Positions 9,690-18,474 of a stretch of DNA of 64,000 nt are shown piece after piece. Both the position numbers and the translations under genes were made by a program. The notes under the pieces are model-generated. The model was given only the letters and a program-made list of their open reading frames with translations. It was not told the DNA's origin and ran no database searches. Origin of the DNA: Microbacterium sp. LWO13-1.2. Its GTDB lineage: Bacteria > Actinomycetota > Actinomycetes > Actinomycetales > Microbacteriaceae. Where the stretch lies: contig NZ_CP151634.1 in assembly GCF_038397725.1 (NCBI RefSeq), positions 3,410,001 to 3,474,000 on the forward strand. Direction: 5' to 3'. Within the stretch, counting starts at the first letter, position 1. Each line of letters starts with the position of its first letter.

Positions 9690-11447
9690 TCAGCGCGCCG
9701 AGAGCCCGGCGACAGCCTCGGCGACCGACACGGTCTCCCGCTCGCCGGTGCTGCGATCCCACAGCTCGACCTGGCCGTCTGCGGCACCTCGTCCGACGAT
9801 GACGATCTTCGGTACGCCGACGAGCTCCGCATCGCCGAACTTCACGCCGGGCGAGACCTTGGGGCGGTCGTCGTAGAGCACGTCGAGGCCCGCCGACTCG
9901 AGCTGGGCCGCGATGCCCTCCGCGACGTCGAATGCGACCTGATCGCGCCCTGCGGCGACCACGTGCACATCGAACGGGGCGACGGACGCCGGCCAGATGA
10001 GGCCCTTGTCATCGTTGTGCAGCTCGGCGATGATCGCGAGGATGCGGGTGACGCCAATTCCGTACGAACCCATCGTGACGGTGACCAGCTTGCCGTTCTC
10101 GTTCAGGACCTTCAGGCCCAGCGTCTCGGCGAAGAAGCGTCCGAGCTGGAAGACGTGGCCGATCTCCATGCCACGGGCGAGCTCGACCGGACCCGATCCG
10201 TCGGGGGCCGGGTCGCCGGCGCGGACGTTCGCGATCTCGATGATGCCGTCGGCGACGAAATCGCGGCCGGCGATGACCGAGTGCGCGTGCTTCTCGTCCA
10301 TGTTCGCGCCGGTGATCCAGCTCGTCCCCTCGGAGACGCGGGGGTCCACGAGGTAGCGGATTCCGGTGGCGGACTCCTCGCCGAGCACGGCGCCGGTCAG
10401 CGACCACGGACCGATGTAGCCCTTGACCAGGAGCGGGTTGTTCTCGAAATCGTCTTCGTTGGCGGTGGAGACCTCTGCGGGAGCGAAGGCGACCTCGGCT
10501 CGCTTCTCGTCGACCTCTCGGTCGCCGGGGATACCGACGATCACCAGCTCACGCGTGCCGTCGACATGGGTGAGGGCGAGCACGACATTCTTCAGCGTGT
10601 CTGCCGCGGTGTACTCCCCCTCGAGGTTCGCGTTGCAGTGCGCGACCAGGGTGTCGATCGTGGGAGTGTTCGGGGAGTCGAAGATCACCGGCGCGGCATC
10701 CGCGTCGAAGGCGATCGCGTCAGGCACGGCTGTCGTGAAGGCCTCGACGTTGGCGGCGTAGCCGCCGGCAGAACGCACGAAGGTGTCTTCACCGACGGGA
10801 GTCGGGTGCAGGAACTCCTCGCTGCGCGCGCCGCCCATCAGACCGTTGTCGGCCGCGACGATCACGTATTCGAGGCCGAGCCGCTGGAAGATCCGCTCGT
10901 AGGCATCGCGCTGAGACTGGTAGCTGACCTCGAGCCCGGCATCCGATGCATCGAACGAGTAGGCATCCTTCATCGTGAATTCGCGCCCGCGCAGCAGACC
11001 GGCGCGGGGGCGCGCCTCGTCGCGGTACTTGTCCTGGATCTGATAGATCGTCAGCGGCAGATCCTTGTAGGAGGAGTAGAGGTCCTTCACCAGGAGGGTG
11101 AACATCTCCTCGTGGGTCGGCGCGAGCAGGTAGTCGGCGCCCTTGCGGTCCTGCAGACGGAAGATGCCGTCGCCGTAGGACTCCCACCGGCCGGACTGTT
11201 CGTAGGGATCGCGGGGCAGCAGCGCGGGAAAATGCACTTCCTGCGCACCGGCATTCGCCATCTCATCACGGACGATGCTCTCGATCTTCGCCTTGACCTT
11301 CAGCCCCAGCGGAAGCCACGTGAAGACGCCGGGCGCGGCGCGACGGATGTAGCCGGCGCGCACGAGCAGACGGTGGCTGGTGACCTCCGCGTCGGCGGGA
11401 TCTTCGCGGAGCGTACGGAGGAAGAAGTTCGAAAGACGAGTGACCAC
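9690..11447 (-). CDS. proS: Prolyl-tRNA synthetase
   Basis: Class II prolyl-tRNA synthetase, 585 residues, the bacterial type with an editing (INS) domain between motifs 2 and 3. Visible: [25 protein letters not shown] at the N-terminus, motif 2 around [21 protein letters not shown], and a C-terminal anticodon-binding domain ([22 protein letters not shown]). The GTG at 11447 is preferred because TAGACT ends 6 nt before it, giving a leaderless start. No Shine-Dalgarno sequence is visible. Monocistronic by appearance. Confidence 0.97.
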   Translation of the reverse strand: MVTRLSNFFLRTLREDPADAEVTSHRLLVRAGYIRRAAPGVFTWLPLGLKVKAKIESIVRDEMANAGAQEVHFPALLPRDPYEQSGRWESYGDGIFRLQDRKGADYLLAPTHEEMFTLLVKDLYSSYKDLPLTIYQIQDKYRDEARPRAGLLRGREFTMKDAYSFDASDAGLEVSYQSQRDAYERIFQRLGLEYVIVAADNGLMGGARSEEFLHPTPVGEDTFVRSAGGYAANVEAFTTAVPDAIAFDADAAPVIFDSPNTPTIDTLVAHCNANLEGEYTAADTLKNVVLALTHVDGTRELVIVGIPGDREVDEKRAEVAFAPAEVSTANEDDFENNPLLVKGYIGPWSLTGAVLGEESATGIRYLVDPRVSEGTSWITGANMDEKHAHSVIAGRDFVADGIIEIANVRAGDPAPDGSGPVELARGMEIGHVFQLGRFFAETLGLKVLNENGKLVTVTMGSYGIGVTRILAIIAELHNDDKGLIWPASVAPFDVHVVAAGRDQVAFDVAEGIAAQLESAGLDVLYDDRPKVSPGVKFGDAELVGVPKIVIVGRGAADGQVELWDRSTGERETVSVAEAVAGLSAR

Positions 11448-11453
11448 GGGCCA

Positions 11454-11459
11454 AGTCTA
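11454..11459 (-). promoter_or_regulatory. -10 element (TAGACT) of proS, leaderless
   Basis: TAGACT followed by exactly 6 nt and the proS GTG, so transcription should start at or next to the start codon. Confidence 0.6.
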
Positions 11460-11504
11460 GTGACCCGTGGCACCCGTCCTCGTTGAGTGCGGAGCAGCCG
11501 TAGC

Positions 11505-12275
11505 TCAGTTGAGCGCGGGGAGCCCTGTGGGCACGACGCCGCCTGCGTACAGGCTCGAGGCCAAGTCCTGAAGAGCGGTCAGGGCGACGCGTTGCGGAAG
11601 CGGACCGAACGAGATCCGCGCCACTCCGAGCGTTTCGTACGCGGATGCAGCGAGAGCGCCGGGGACTCCGATCACGCTGATCTTTCGCTCCCCGATGCCG
11701 TCGACGAGCTGGCGGGTCACGTTCGCGTCGAGCAGACCCGGCACGAAGATGCAGGTCGCACCGGCGTCGAGGTAGGCACGTCCGCGCTGGATCGCGTCGG
11801 CGATGCTCTCCTCGATCGGGCGATGCCCCGCGCGGACGAAGGCGTCGGTGCGGGCGTTGAGCACGAAGGGAACACCCTCGGCCTCTGCTGCCTTGACGAC
11901 CGCTTCGACGTTCGCCACGGATTCGTCCAGCGGCTTGAGGCGATCCTCGATGTTCGCACCGACGACTCCTGCGGCGATCGCCAGGCGTGTGGTCTCCCCC
12001 GCGTCACCGTAGCCGTCGTCGAGGTCGGCCGTCACCGGGAACTCCACGGCCGCAGCGATACGGCCGACCATGTCGAGCATGATGTCGCGCGGAATGCTGC
12101 CGTCGGCGTATCCGAAGGTCGCGGCGATTCCGTGGCCCGCCGTGGCGATCGCCGTGGTCTCGGGAAGGCCGGCGACGGCTCGCGCCGACACGACATCCCA
12201 CACGTTGATGACACGGAGGATCTCTGGTGCCTCATAGAGTCCGACAAGGGCCTGAGCTTTGGATGCTGTGGTCAT
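11505..12275 (-). CDS. Isocitrate lyase/PEP mutase family protein
   Basis: A 256-residue TIM-barrel protein of the PEP mutase/isocitrate lyase superfamily. Metal-site residues appear in TADLDDGYGD, followed by GANIEDR and the FVLNARTDAFV strand. Members include phosphonopyruvate hydrolase, oxaloacetate decarboxylase and 2-methylisocitrate lyase; the catalytic KKCGH loop of true lyases is not seen, so the reaction is uncertain. ATG 12275 is 6 nt after TAGCGT, suggesting a leaderless message. It follows the small membrane protein gene on the same strand. Confidence 0.85.
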   Translation of the reverse strand: MTTASKAQALVGLYEAPEILRVINVWDVVSARAVAGLPETTAIATAGHGIAATFGYADGSIPRDIMLDMVGRIAAAVEFPVTADLDDGYGDAGETTRLAIAAGVVGANIEDRLKPLDESVANVEAVVKAAEAEGVPFVLNARTDAFVRAGHRPIEESIADAIQRGRAYLDAGATCIFVPGLLDANVTRQLVDGIGERKISVIGVPGALAASAYETLGVARISFGPLPQRVALTALQDLASSLYAGGVVPTGLPALN

Positions 12276-12281
12276 GCGTCA

Positions 12282-12287
12282 ACGCTA
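12282..12287 (-). promoter_or_regulatory. -10 element (TAGCGT), leaderless start of the PEP mutase-like gene
   Basis: TAGCGT lies 6 nt before ATG 12275. This shows a separate promoter despite the same-strand gene upstream. Confidence 0.55.
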
Positions 12288-12369
12288 ACGCGGCTCGGCG
12301 GGTTGCGGGGTGGATGACCGGTCTTCGGCCGGCGGCCTCGGTCTGCGGTCGTCGGCCTTCAGCCGGCGG

Positions 12370-12636
12370 TCAGCGGCGTGCCCGGCGGACCAGCGCGCCA
12401 TACGCGCGCATGAGCTGCGGCACGACGAGATAGACGGCCAGCGGAACGACGACGATCGTCAGGACGAACGCGCGGAGCACGGGGTGCCACCCCTCGGCGA
12501 AGGGCGCGATGGCGAAGAAGCCGAGGGTGACGAGCGGGAAGATGGCGAGCCAGGTGATGATCGCCCGTACATGCACGGACGGCGGGCGTGGGGCGTCGAC
12601 CGGGGGCGCGATCTCGGTGGGGGCAGACTGGGACAT
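12370..12636 (-). CDS. Small two-TM protein resembling the ABM-superfamily C-terminal membrane region
   Basis: An 88-residue membrane protein. After a Pro-rich cytoplasmic start there are two hydrophobic segments (TWLAIFPLVTLGFFAIAPF and LRAFVLTIVVVPLAVYLVVP), then a basic tail. The pattern TWLAIFPLVT...LRAxVLTxxxVPLxxYxVxP is the one I recall from the C-terminal membrane part of COG3224 (antibiotic biosynthesis monooxygenase superfamily) proteins, here without the ABM domain. ATG 12636 is chosen because GAAAGG precedes it; a longer frame reaches 12705. The start is 26 bp downstream of the flavoprotein stop, so the two are probably co-transcribed. Function unknown. Confidence 0.7.
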   Translation of the reverse strand: MSQSAPTEIAPPVDAPRPPSVHVRAIITWLAIFPLVTLGFFAIAPFAEGWHPVLRAFVLTIVVVPLAVYLVVPQLMRAYGALVRRARR

Positions 12637-12662
12637 GGGGGCCTTTCGGTGGTTGTCGGAGT

Positions 12663-13592
12663 TCACGCCGCGGCGGCGGCGTCGAGATTCAGTTGCAGAA
12701 GCCATCCGTTGATGGCGATGGCGGCGGCGCTTCCGGCACCCGCTGCGGTGATGACCTGAGCTGTGGGGGTGACGACGTTGCCCGCAGCCCAGATGCCGGG
12801 GACGCTGGTGTGGCCGAAGCCGTCCGTGCGGATGAGTCCACTGGTGTCGTCGACGTCGCAGCCGAGGGTTCGCAGGAGTCCGTCGCGTGGGCGTTGACGC
12901 GGTGCGATGAACACCGCGTCACAGTCGACGACCTCACCATCGGTGAGGGCGATCCCATCCAAGCCCCCATCATCACCCGGCAGATGAGACACGGTTCCGT
13001 CCACCACCTGCACGCCGAACGATGCGAGTCGATGCCGCTCCGTCTCGGAGAGTTCGATTCCGTTCGTGATGAACGAGACGCGGTCGCTGTAACTGCGCAG
13101 CAACGCCGCCTGCTTGATGGACATCTCGCGGATAACCCCGCCGACGACGGCGATATTCCGCCCCAGGACCTCATGGCCGTGGCAGTACGGGCAGTGATGC
13201 ACGAGGGTGCCCCACCGCTCACGCACCCCGGGGAGGTCGGGCAGCTCATCGACGAGACCCGTGGCGATCATGATCGCCCGCGTTTTCTCGCTACGCGTCT
13301 CTGTCGAAACGACGAAGGTCCCGTCGCTTTCACGATCGATCCTCGTCACGTCGGCATGGCGAACGGATGCGCCGTACCGTGCCAGTTCGTCACCGCCCGC
13401 CGCGAGAAACTCGGCGGGCGAGAGGCCGTCGCGAGAGACGAAGCCGTGCATGTGAGGCGCCGGCGCATTCCGCTGTTTCCCGCCGTCGATCAACAGCACA
13501 TCCACCTGCGCTCTGGCGAGCACGAGTCCCGCGCTGAGGCCAGCCGCTCCGCCCCCGATGATGATGACGTCGTGGCGATCGTTTGTGTTCAT
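12663..13592 (-). CDS. Thioredoxin reductase-like NAD(P)/FAD-dependent oxidoreductase with CPYC
   Basis: A 309-residue two-dinucleotide-domain flavoprotein. FAD motif IIGGGAAGLSAGLVLARA lies at the N-terminus and a redox pair CPYC in HHCPYCHGHE near the middle. The CxxCHGxE context is nearer to the dithiol oxidase branch (GliT/HlmI type) than to thioredoxin reductase, which has CATC. The second nucleotide motif (VVGGVIREMS) departs from GGGDSA. Divergent from an XRE-cupin regulator 77 bp away, which is its likely regulator. The thiol substrate is unknown. Confidence 0.85.
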   Translation of the reverse strand: MNTNDRHDVIIIGGGAAGLSAGLVLARAQVDVLLIDGGKQRNAPAPHMHGFVSRDGLSPAEFLAAGGDELARYGASVRHADVTRIDRESDGTFVVSTETRSEKTRAIMIATGLVDELPDLPGVRERWGTLVHHCPYCHGHEVLGRNIAVVGGVIREMSIKQAALLRSYSDRVSFITNGIELSETERHRLASFGVQVVDGTVSHLPGDDGGLDGIALTDGEVVDCDAVFIAPRQRPRDGLLRTLGCDVDDTSGLIRTDGFGHTSVPGIWAAGNVVTPTAQVITAAGAGSAAAIAINGWLLQLNLDAAAAA

Positions 13593-13669
13593 ACGGCCAG
13601 ACTGGCCGCGCTCACCCTGAAGTCGGGAATCCTGTTGCCGAAAGTGGAACGGCGTGCTTTGCTCGACGG

Positions 13670-14260
13670 GTGAGCACGACGCAACGCATCGAGACCGAAC
13701 TCAGCCAAGTCGCTCCGAGGCTTCGCCAGGCGCGCCAGAAGAGAGGCATGACGCTCGAGGAACTGGCGGTGGAGACCGGCATCTCCAAGAGCACACTCTC
13801 CCGTCTCGAATCAGGCCAGCGCCGACCGAGCCTTGAGCTCCTGCTTCCGGTCGTCGCAGCCCTGTCGGTGCCGTTCGACGAGATCGTCCGCTCCCCTCGC
13901 GTCGATGATCCTCGCGTGACGCCGCGAGCGACGCGAGCGGACGGAAGAACTCTCACTCGATTGTCTGCTTCGAAGGGCGAACCGCAGGCGTTCAAGATCA
14001 CCATCCCCGCAACGGACCGGCAACCGGTGCTTCGCACGCACACCGGCTACGAGTGGATCTACGTCTTGGACGGTCGGCTCCGACTCATCCTCGGTGACCA
14101 CGACGTCGTGATGGGCCCCGGTGAAGTCGCGGAGTTCGACACCAAGAACCTGCACTGGTTCGGCTCGACCGGCGCAGGACCCGTCGAGATCCTCAGTTTG
14201 TTCGGCAAGCACGGGGAGCGGATGCACGTACGAGCGCGCACGCGCCCGGCTTCGGCCTGA
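13670..14260 (+). CDS. XRE-family transcriptional regulator with C-terminal cupin domain
   Basis: A 196-residue regulator. Residues ~10-70 are an XRE helix-turn-helix (LRQARQKRGMTLEELAVETGISKSTLSRLE), and residues ~105-190 a cupin ligand-sensing barrel (HTGYEWIYVLDGRLRLILG, GEVAEFDTKNLHWFG). The frame opens at 13583 but GTG 13670 fits the domain start. The -35-like TTGCCG and TTTGCT 6 nt before the GTG suggest a leaderless start. Divergent from the CPYC flavoprotein, which it probably controls together with itself. Confidence 0.87.
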   Translation: MSTTQRIETELSQVAPRLRQARQKRGMTLEELAVETGISKSTLSRLESGQRRPSLELLLPVVAALSVPFDEIVRSPRVDDPRVTPRATRADGRTLTRLSASKGEPQAFKITIPATDRQPVLRTHTGYEWIYVLDGRLRLILGDHDVVMGPGEVAEFDTKNLHWFGSTGAGPVEILSLFGKHGERMHVRARTRPASA

Positions 14261-14374
14261 TCTGGGTACGGCGATCTCAAATGGTCCTCAAACGGACGCG
14301 CCGCGGGGCGTAAGTTGAATCGCCGTTCGGGAACTCACATTCTCTATCTCAGTGAGTGTTTTTCCTGGATGCCG

Positions 14375-14403
14375 TTAACCGCTCGCCCTAGTCAAGTTAG
14401 AGT
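14375..14403 (+). promoter_or_regulatory. Promoter TTAACC-17-TAGAGT, leaderless
   Basis: A -35 TTAACC (14375-14380), a 17-nt spacer and a -10 TAGAGT (14398-14403), with ATG 14410 exactly 6 nt after the -10. It is among the best-formed promoters in the window. Confidence 0.6.
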
Positions 14404-14409
14404 CGCTGC

Positions 14410-14697
14410 ATGCGAGCGCGTCCGACCGACCCAAGGGACCAGACGTCTCAAGTCGACGATCCGAGCTACCGTGTGTATTTCTGGGCTGATGATGCTGGCA
14501 CAAAAGAGGAATGGGAGCTCTCGGAGACCGACATCTCCGAGGTGCTGGACTGGATCTCCACGCGCGCAAATGGTCGCTCTCACAGTCTCTGGGCGGTGAC
14601 GAGATCGGCGGGCCGTGTCTGCTTGATCCGTCTTCGCGGCATCGATCTTGATGCCCGTCGCGACTCCTGGCCGGCCTGGGCTGACGAGGCTCGCTAG
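14410..14697 (+). CDS. Hypothetical protein, 95 aa
   Basis: A small soluble protein with no recognised domain. It is rich in aromatic and acidic residues (YRVYFWADDAGTKEEWEL, DISEVLDWIS, HSLWAVTR, WPAWADE), looks well folded, and has a strong promoter directly before its ATG, so I take it as a real gene. I recall similar short uncharacterised proteins in Microbacteriaceae. No partner gene is evident: it stands alone between the XRE-cupin regulator and the DUF222 gene. Confidence 0.65.
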   Translation: MRARPTDPRDQTSQVDDPSYRVYFWADDAGTKEEWELSETDISEVLDWISTRANGRSHSLWAVTRSAGRVCLIRLRGIDLDARRDSWPAWADEAR

Positions 14698-15075
14698 CCG
14701 TACTATCCGACGGACTCTCCCTGATGCCGTACAGGCACAAGACGAAGGCCGGCGCGAACGGTCCGGTGCGCGCCAAGTCGATCGGTCCCGCGTGAATCCC
14801 AGGCGCTATCGAGCCGCAGCCGTGCCCGTGCCTCTCGATCGCGCCACAGACGATCGTTATGACCAACTCGTGTGGCCGACGCGCAATGCGAGACGGTGAG
14901 ACGGGTGACGGGCGACGGGTGACGGTCTCGCAAGACGGACTGCAGCGCGTCGAAACGCGGTTCCGGAACACTCGTTCTCGTCGAATTCGGGTCGTTATAC
15001 AGCCGTGGTCTAATGAGCTATTTCCTGGCGCTGATCTGGGGTTGGAATGTCGGTGGCCCCTGGTGTACTGGGGTT
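14698..15075. other. Gene-poor stretch before the DUF222 gene
   Basis: No convincing coding sequence on either strand. It contains a short repetitive run of ACGGGTGACGGG-type sequence near 14898-14923 and a possible -10 (TTATAC, 14995-15000) for the next gene. An in-frame ATG at 15013 could lengthen that gene by 21 codons. Otherwise nothing recognisable. Confidence 0.4.
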
Positions 15076-16356
15076 ATGACGGCGTTGATGGATGCGACAG
15101 TGGAGCAGGTGGCGACGCTGGGCGCGCTCACTGATTCTGTCGTCGAGATCGAGCGCACGATCAGCAGCCTGCAGGCGGCGCGGGATGGTCTTCTCGCTCT
15201 CGGGTCGCGGTTCGCGCTCGACGTCGCCCAGCAGGGCGGGCATGAGGATTTCGGGGACATGGCGTTGCGGACGGTCGCGGCGGAGATGGGTGCGGCGTTG
15301 CGGGTCAGCGACCGGACGGTGCAACGGCGGATGGCGGAAGCCTCGTTTCTGGTGGAGCAGTTCCCGTCGGTGTGGCAGGCGCAGGGTGCGGGGCGGATCA
15401 GTGCCTCACACGCCCGAGTGATCATCGACGCCGGCGCACACCTGGACGATGCTGCGGATCGGGATGCGTATGCGGAGCAGATGTTCGGGTTCGCGGAGAC
15501 GGAGTCCCCGAACCGGGTGGCCCGGATGGCCCGCCGGGTCGCCGAACGCTTCCAACCGCGGTCGATCGATGAGCGCCACCAGGATGCCCGCGACCGGCGC
15601 GGCGCGTGGATGAAAGACCGGGCGGATGGGCAGGCGGAGTTCGGGCTGGTTGGCCCGGCCGCGCTCGTGCACGGCGCGTTCGACCGGATCACCGGCATGG
15701 CGAAAGGCGTGCAGGGTGCTCCCGGCGGCGACAACGAGGATGCCGCCGATCCACGCACGATCGATCAACTCCGCAGCGACCTCGCCCTCGACCTCCTCCT
15801 CACCGGGGCACCCGCCGGTCACGACACCCCCGACGGGCTCCTCGCCACCATCACCGCCCACGTATCCGTGACCGTCCCCGTCACGACACTGATCGGCACC
15901 GGGACCACCCCGGCGGAGTTGGACGGGCGGGTCCCGATCGACACCGCCACCGCGAAAGAACTTGCCGGGGCGGCATCCGGGTGGGATCGCATCCTCACCC
16001 ACCCGATCACCGGGAACCTCCTCGCCGTGGACCGCTACCGGCCCAGTGCGCACCTGACGCGGCACCTGAAAGCACGCGATCAACGCTGCCGATTCCCGAC
16101 CTGCGGACTCCCCGCCCGAGACTGCGACATCGACCATCATCAAGACGCCGCCCTCGGCGGCGCGACCACCTTAGAGAATCTCGGCGACCTCTGCCGCCGA
16201 CACCACGTCCTCAAACACCACACCCCGTGGCACGTCGAACAACTCGACACCGGGGTCTACGCCTGGACCAGCCCTACCGGCAAGGTCTACCTCGACCGAC
16301 CCCCACCCCAGAACACCGTCACCTTCACCGAAGACGACACCCCACCACCCTTCTGA
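15076..16356 (+). CDS. DUF222 / HNH endonuclease domain protein
   Basis: About 426 residues. The first ~300 are the DUF222 helical domain (RTISSLQAARDGLLAL, SHARVIIDAGAHL, TIDQLRSDLALDLLL) and the last ~80 an HNH nuclease fold with RCRFPTCGLPARDCDIDHH, LGGATTLENLGDLCRRHH and HH. These proteins occur in many copies in actinobacteria and include the mycobacterial 13E12 repeat family; their role is unproven. The start is ambiguous: 15076 (MTALMDATVE) matches the usual length, 15013 is also open. Nothing in the flanks shows mobility. Confidence 0.85.
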   Translation: MTALMDATVEQVATLGALTDSVVEIERTISSLQAARDGLLALGSRFALDVAQQGGHEDFGDMALRTVAAEMGAALRVSDRTVQRRMAEASFLVEQFPSVWQAQGAGRISASHARVIIDAGAHLDDAADRDAYAEQMFGFAETESPNRVARMARRVAERFQPRSIDERHQDARDRRGAWMKDRADGQAEFGLVGPAALVHGAFDRITGMAKGVQGAPGGDNEDAADPRTIDQLRSDLALDLLLTGAPAGHDTPDGLLATITAHVSVTVPVTTLIGTGTTPAELDGRVPIDTATAKELAGAASGWDRILTHPITGNLLAVDRYRPSAHLTRHLKARDQRCRFPTCGLPARDCDIDHHQDAALGGATTLENLGDLCRRHHVLKHHTPWHVEQLDTGVYAWTSPTGKVYLDRPPPQNTVTFTEDDTPPPF

Positions 16357-16419
16357 CGCCGAGTCGCGCATTCGCGCGCTTCGCCAGGGCATATCGTCGG
16401 GGCACATAGTGTGGGTTTC

Positions 16420-17865
16420 ATGCCTCAACGCCGATCACATGTCGCTCCCTCCGCCGCACAGACCGAGCTGGCGGCGGCGCTCGCGACGCTGCGCGAGTCG
16501 CTGGATGCGCCTGTGGAGTTCCCGGCATCCGTTCTCGCTGAGGCCGAAGCCGCGACGGCACCGATACCGGAACTCGACTTGCGCGACATCCCCTTCGCAA
16601 CCCTCGATCCCCTGGGCGCGCGCGATCTGGATCAGGCGTTTCACCTCGAGCGCCACGGCTCCGGCTACACCGTGATGTACGCGATCGCAGACGTGCCCGG
16701 CTTCATCACGCCGGGCGGAGGGGTGGATACCGAAGCACGCCGGCGCGGCCAGACGCTGTACGCCGCGGACGGCAGGATCCCCCTGCATCCGCCCGTCCTC
16801 AGCGAGGACCGGATCTCCCTGCTGCCCGAAGCCGACCGACCCGCGCTGGTATGGACGTTCGAGCTCGACAGTGCCGGCGTCGTCACCGATTTCCGGCTCG
16901 AGCGCGCACTCATCCGCTCACGCGTGCAGCTGGACTACGTCTCCACCCAGCAATCGCTGGACCGCGGCGAAGAGGGGCCGGCCTCGCTCCTCCCGGAAAT
17001 CGGTGCGCTGCGCCTGGAGCAGGAACGTCTGCGCGGTGGCGCGAGCCTGAATCTTCCGGACGACGAGGTCGTTCGGGACCCTGCCGGCCGATACGCCATC
17101 GAACGGCGCCGCCCGCTGCCGGTCGAGGAGTGGAACGCCCAGCTCTCGCTGATGACCGGGATGGCCGCAGCCTCTCTGATGCTGGAAGCCGGCGTCGGAA
17201 TCCTGCGCACGATGCCAGAACCCGATGAGAAATCGTTCGAATCCTTCCGCCGACAGACCGAGGCGCTCGGTCGCCCATGGACCACGGGCACCTACGGCGA
17301 GTACCTCCGCGCACTGGACCGGAACGATCCGATGACCCTGTCGGTGCTCGAAGCGGCCGCCATGCTGTTCCGCGGTGCCGGATATCTGCCGTTCGACGGC
17401 ACATCGCCGACGGATGCCGAGCAAGCCGCGATCGCCGCCCCCTATGCGCACGCCACGGCACCGCTGCGGCGTCTCGTCGACCGCTGGGTACTGACGATCT
17501 GCCTCGCCGTCTCGAACGGGAAAGATGTCCCCGACTGGGCACGGGAGTCGCTCGACGAGCTGCCCGCCCTGATGCAGGCATCCGGGCAGCGCGTGTCGCA
17601 GCTGAACAACGCGACGATCAACTGCGTCGAAGCCGCGCTGCTGACGCCCTTGGTCGGGTCCGTGATCCAAGCGACGGTGATCGAGCTGCGGGAGGATCGA
17701 GCGACGATCCAGATCGCGGACCCTGTGGTGACGGCATCCGCTCCGGTCCCCGCAGGCGCAGCGCCCGGCGATGCGATCTCACTGCGACTGGTGCGCGCCG
17801 ACATCGCGCGCGGAGAAGTGGAGTTCGCCCTCCCGAAAGATGGTCCTGGTGACCTGCCTCGTTGA
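16420..17865 (+). CDS. RNB-domain ribonuclease (RNase II family)
   Basis: A 481-residue 3'-5' exoribonuclease-like protein. The catalytic RNB domain is clear: FATLDPLGARDLDQAFHLE holds the conserved Asp cluster, then YAIADVPGFI, LPEADRPALVWTFELD and YAHATAPLRRLVDRW. The cold-shock domains and C-terminal S1 domain of RNase II/R are missing or very reduced, as in the short actinobacterial RNB proteins. ATG 16420 is preferred over GTG 16411 because TAGTGT (16407-16412) lies 7 nt upstream, giving a leaderless start. Confidence 0.9.
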   Translation: MPQRRSHVAPSAAQTELAAALATLRESLDAPVEFPASVLAEAEAATAPIPELDLRDIPFATLDPLGARDLDQAFHLERHGSGYTVMYAIADVPGFITPGGGVDTEARRRGQTLYAADGRIPLHPPVLSEDRISLLPEADRPALVWTFELDSAGVVTDFRLERALIRSRVQLDYVSTQQSLDRGEEGPASLLPEIGALRLEQERLRGGASLNLPDDEVVRDPAGRYAIERRRPLPVEEWNAQLSLMTGMAAASLMLEAGVGILRTMPEPDEKSFESFRRQTEALGRPWTTGTYGEYLRALDRNDPMTLSVLEAAAMLFRGAGYLPFDGTSPTDAEQAAIAAPYAHATAPLRRLVDRWVLTICLAVSNGKDVPDWARESLDELPALMQASGQRVSQLNNATINCVEAALLTPLVGSVIQATVIELREDRATIQIADPVVTASAPVPAGAAPGDAISLRLVRADIARGEVEFALPKDGPGDLPR

Positions 17866-17894
17866 CTGGCGGGTGACTGGCGGGTGACTGGCGG
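17864..17894. repeat. Three tandem 11-bp repeats upstream of an HTH gene
   Basis: GACTGGCGGGT occurs twice perfectly (17864-17874, 17875-17885) and a third time truncated (17886-17894). The array begins at the RNB gene stop and ends 60 bp before the start of the HTH regulator. Either a chance minisatellite or an iterated binding site. Confidence 0.6.
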
Positions 17895-17954
17895 CAAAGT
17901 GACGGCACAGTGGCGGGTCGATGACGTGGCCATGGCGGCAGGAGCTGAACGAGC

Positions 17955-18443
17955 ATGATTTCCATGAACACGACACGAATCATCGAACTCCGCCAGACGC
18001 AGGGCTGGACGCAGGAACGGCTCGCGAACGAGAGCGGCGTCGGCCTCCGCACCGTTCAGCGGCTGGAAGCAGGACAAGACGCGAGCCTGGAAACGCTGTC
18101 CCTTGTCGCCGAAGCGCTGCACGTCTCAGTGCGAGAGCTGTTCACCGTGATCGACGACGCTGATCTGAGCAACCGCGTCGATTCATTGGAGGACCGCACA
18201 GTCGAACAGCAGGCGGCACGAGACCGGATCAGCAGCGCGTGGCGATGGCTGTACATCGGGATCGGCGTCGTCCTCACCTTCGTGAGCTTCACCTTCTCGT
18301 ACGGACTGGTGCTGTTCCTCTCCTACTGGATCGGGGGCTACATCATCCTGGTCGCGATCCGCCGGATCTATCTCGAGCCGCACCTCGACATGAGGTTCCC
18401 CCTGTCCCGCGGGAAATCGAAGACGAAGGCCGCCGTCCGCTGA
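17955..18443 (+). CDS. Membrane-associated XRE-type HTH regulator with 2TM domain
   Basis: A 162-residue protein. Residues ~5-62 form an XRE HTH (IIELRQTQGWTQERLANESGVGLRTVQRLE), then a short coiled linker, then two transmembrane segments (about 95-115 and 119-140; WLYIGIGVVLTFVSF, FLSYWIGGYIILV) and a basic tail. The layout matches HTH proteins with a C-terminal 2TM domain, so the DNA-binding part would be tethered to the membrane. AGGAG precedes ATG 17955. Three direct repeats lie just upstream and could be an autoregulatory site. Confidence 0.82.
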   Translation: MISMNTTRIIELRQTQGWTQERLANESGVGLRTVQRLEAGQDASLETLSLVAEALHVSVRELFTVIDDADLSNRVDSLEDRTVEQQAARDRISSAWRWLYIGIGVVLTFVSFTFSYGLVLFLSYWIGGYIILVAIRRIYLEPHLDMRFPLSRGKSKTKAAVR

Positions 18444-18461
18444 GCACTGAGGCGGGCGACG

Positions 18462-18467
18462 TAGGCT
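18462..18467 (+). promoter_or_regulatory. -10 element (TAGGCT), leaderless start of the tandem Nudix gene
   Basis: TAGGCT is 7 nt before ATG 18475. No Shine-Dalgarno sequence is present. Confidence 0.55.
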
Positions 18468-18474
18468 CGCATTC

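Noticed and set aside
11500..11525. CCGTAGCTCAGTTGAGC, resembling the 5' half of a tRNA
   Set aside because: It lies over the 3' end of the PEP-mutase gene, and no acceptor stem, anticodon arm or T-arm (GGTTCGA) follows at the right distances on either strand.
12294..12369. Dense GCCGGCGG-type repeats as a defined terminator
   Set aside because: Many alternative short pairings but no single dominant stem or U-tract, so I did not annotate one.
15076..16356. DUF222/HNH gene as a mobile element or intron nuclease
   Set aside because: No terminal repeats, target duplication or interrupted host gene around it.
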